Shown piece by piece: positions 62,121 through 64,000 of a stretch of 64,000 nucleotides of DNA. Both the position numbers and the translations under genes were made by a program. Within the stretch, counting starts at the first letter, position 1. Each line of letters opens with the position of its first letter. The DNA lies in contig KV919009.1 in NCBI GenBank assembly GCA_002049455.2, positions 1 to 64,000 of the forward strand, written 5' to 3'. Below the pieces are notes generated by a model. It had not been told where the DNA came from and searched no databases. It saw only the letters and a list, made by a program, of their open reading frames with translations. This DNA is from Porphyra umbilicalis. Lineage: Eukaryota; Rhodophyta; Bangiophyceae; Bangiales; Bangiaceae.

Positions 62121-63083
62121 ATGACTGACAGACGGACGCTCCGATTGGCATGCGTCACCTCGTCAGCATACCGGTACCGTGAAGACACCATCGAAATCCA
62201 CTGTGACTCTAACGGGCACCGTGGCCAAGTCCCGACGTCGTGGGACGGCGGCCAGGCCTGGCTGACGATGACGTCCTGCCCGCTTCCGCGGGTCGCGGCT
62301 GCCGACGCGAGTCAAATGTCTTGCACGTTGCTGCGCCAGGCGACGCCGCACGCAGCCAGCCACGGCTCGTCGCAGCGCCAAGTCGTGCCCGGCGACTCGC
62401 AGCGTGTGTGGTTGTGGACGCATCTGTGGCGGGTGGCGGCCGCAGCGGCGGCCGCGCTGGTTGCCGCCTTTTCGCGCCTCTGGGTGCGACGGGCCGACGT
62501 AGCGGGCGACGGCCGGCACTTCGCGGTCCGCGGCGGACGCCGTGCTCGGCCGAGGTACTTCTCTCGTCGGCACCGGGACAGAGCGCTGCCGCCCCCGACC
62601 CCTTCCCGCACCCATGCCGTGCTCGACCCGTCCCGCGCGGCTCCGACGCTGTTCGGGGTGCGCGCGACACGGACGCGACGGTACGCGCAAGTGGCTCCCG
62701 CAGCGCACGCGGCGGTGATGAAGGAGGAGGTGGCCGCGGCAGCGGCGGCGGAGGTATCGCCCGCGGTGCCGCCGACTGAGACGGTGGCGGCAGCAGCAGG
62801 GCCGGAGGTGCCAACAGTACACCGACAAGGCGCTTCTCCACGGCGCGTGCAGCGTCTGCCTCGCCATGTGCGTGGCGGCGGCCACAGCGTCGGCGTCAAC
62901 ACGCTCGTCATTGTCAACGACGGCGGCGCCAACAACGAGCTCCACAACGCGTTCAGGAGTTTCCCCGCCGTGTGCGGCGTGCCGGCGGCCACAACGTCGG
63001 CGTCGAAAATCACCGCATTGTCAACGACAACGTCGGCGTCGACACGGTCGTCATTGTTAACGACGGCGGCGCCATCAACGTGA
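62121..63083 (+). CDS. Hypothetical ORF running into a satellite (uncertain)
   Basis: ATG 62,121 opens 320 codons. The first ~240 look more protein-like (MTDRRTLRLACVTSSAYRYR; a hydrophobic stretch VWLWTHLWRVAAAAAAALVA that could be a membrane segment). The rest is translated from the ~142-bp array. No family is recognised. The minus strand is also open here, so this could be a composition artefact. Confidence 0.25.
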   Translation: MTDRRTLRLACVTSSAYRYREDTIEIHCDSNGHRGQVPTSWDGGQAWLTMTSCPLPRVAAADASQMSCTLLRQATPHAASHGSSQRQVVPGDSQRVWLWTHLWRVAAAAAAALVAAFSRLWVRRADVAGDGRHFAVRGGRRARPRYFSRRHRDRALPPPTPSRTHAVLDPSRAAPTLFGVRATRTRRYAQVAPAAHAAVMKEEVAAAAAAEVSPAVPPTETVAAAAGPEVPTVHRQGASPRRVQRLPRHVRGGGHSVGVNTLVIVNDGGANNELHNAFRSFPAVCGVPAATTSASKITALSTTTSASTRSSLLTTAAPST

Positions 63084-63870
63084 GCCACGGCGCGTGCAGC
63101 GACTGCTTTGCCGCGTGCGTGGCGGCGGCCACAGCGTCGGCTTCAACAAGCACCGCATTGTCAACGACAACGTCGCCGACGACAAGCTCGTCATTGTCAA
63201 CGACGGCGACGCCAACTACGTGCTACACAACGCGTGCAGGAGCTTCCTCGCCGTGTGCCGCATGCCGGCGGCCACAACGTCGGAATTGACAAGCACCGCA
63301 TAGTCAACGACAACGTCGCCGTCGACAAGCTCGTCATTATCAACGACGGCGGCGCCGACAACTTGCTCCACGACGCGTGCAGCAGTTCCTCGCCGTGTGT
63401 GGCGTGCCGGCGGCCACAACGTCGGCGTCGCAAAGCACCGCATTGTCAACGACAACGTCGGCGTCGACACGGTCGTCATTATCAACGACGGCGGCGCCAT
63501 CAACGTGAGCCACGGCGCGTGCAGCGTCTGCTTTGCCGCGTGCGTGGCGGCGGCCATAGCGTCGGCGTCAACCAGCACCGCATTGTCAACGACAACGTCG
63601 CCGACGACAAGCTCGTCATTGTCAACGACGGCGACGCCAACTACGTGCTACACAACGCGTGCAGGAGCTTCCTCGCCGTGTGCCGCGTGCCGGCGGCCAC
63701 AACGTCGGAATTGACAAGCACCGCATTGTCAACGACAACGTCGCCGTCGACAAGCTCGTCATTGTCAACGACGGCGGCGCCGACAACGTGAGCCACGGCG
63801 CGTGCAGGAGTTTCCTCACCGTGTGGGTCGTGGCGGCGGCCACAACGTCGGCGTCGACAAGCACCACGTC
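62850..63870 (+). repeat. Tandem array of ~142-bp units with a ~425-bp higher-order period
   Basis: The segment (A/G)CTCCAC or GTGAGCCAC/GTGCTACAC followed by (G/A)(A/G)CGCGTGCAG recurs at about 62,937, 63,080, 63,220, 63,364, 63,505, 63,646 and 63,788. The spacing is 141-143 bp. Specific variants repeat every third unit (GTGAGCCACGGCG at 63,080 and 63,505; GTGCTACACAACG at 63,220 and 63,646), giving a ~425-bp trimer. Within a unit, 36-bp subrepeats AACGTCG(G/C)CGTCGACAAG... encode NVGVDKHRIVND-like dodecapeptides. Confidence 0.92.
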
Positions 63871-64000
63871 GGCAGCGGCCATGTCGACTGCCTCTCCTAT
63901 GTCCACGTCGGCCTCAAGACGCACGTCGTCGTCTACATCTGCGCGTTTCCGTTTGCCGCTGTGTGTTTCTCAGGGGCGTCGACGATAAGCGCATAAGAAT

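Overview
The window is GC-rich eukaryotic nuclear DNA. The protein genes contain short GT-AG introns of about 190-280 bp. They include a cytosolic-type tryptophanyl-tRNA synthetase, a full-size ABCB/MDR transporter, an F-box protein, an ARP8-like actin-related protein and an E(z)/EZH-type SET protein. There is also a Ty1/copia retrotransposon, a DD33E IS630/Tc1-like transposase, several MITEs and many satellite arrays. High GC, few introns and long poly-C/poly-G and (CCG)n tracts would fit an alga (a bangiophyte red alga is possible) or another GC-rich protist. No marker here fixes the species, so this is inference.

Layout. 0.7-2.6 kb is a satellite of about 150 bp per monomer with a clear 603-bp higher-order repeat. 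4.9-6.9 kb is a decayed ORF of unknown function. 7.4-14.6 kb is a retroelement gag gene split by an intact Copia element at 7,949-13,610. That element has near-identical LTRs, a 5-bp target duplication and a half-tRNA(iMet) primer site. 14.6-22.7 kb is a graveyard of non-autonomous DNA elements: a 1.07-kb TIR element, a foldback with 0.7-kb arms, and three TA-flanked MITEs.

24.6-48.7 kb holds most of the host genes. In order they are a small secreted protein (+), an ARP8-like protein (-), a type I membrane protein (-), an ABCB transporter (+), a mPGES-2-like stub (+), TrpRS (+), an F-box protein (-) and a two-zinc-finger protein (+). Three of these (ARP8-like, the membrane protein and the zinc-finger protein) read correctly only if homopolymer runs are allowed to change frame. 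This points to assembly indels or real decay.

48.9-63.9 kb is a second repeat-dominated domain. Related tandem arrays with unit lengths 164, 89, 57 and about 142 bp recur in both orientations. A DD33E transposase and a single intact EZH-like histone methyltransferase gene lie among them. The SET gene is bracketed by arrays of the 164-bp family in opposite orientation.

The genes do not form an operon or pathway. The strongest themes are repeat biology (higher-order satellites, nested transposons, perfect hairpins) and chromatin factors (ARP8-like, EZH-like) in a repeat-rich locus. Coordinates of repeats are by eye, from anchor-motif spacing.
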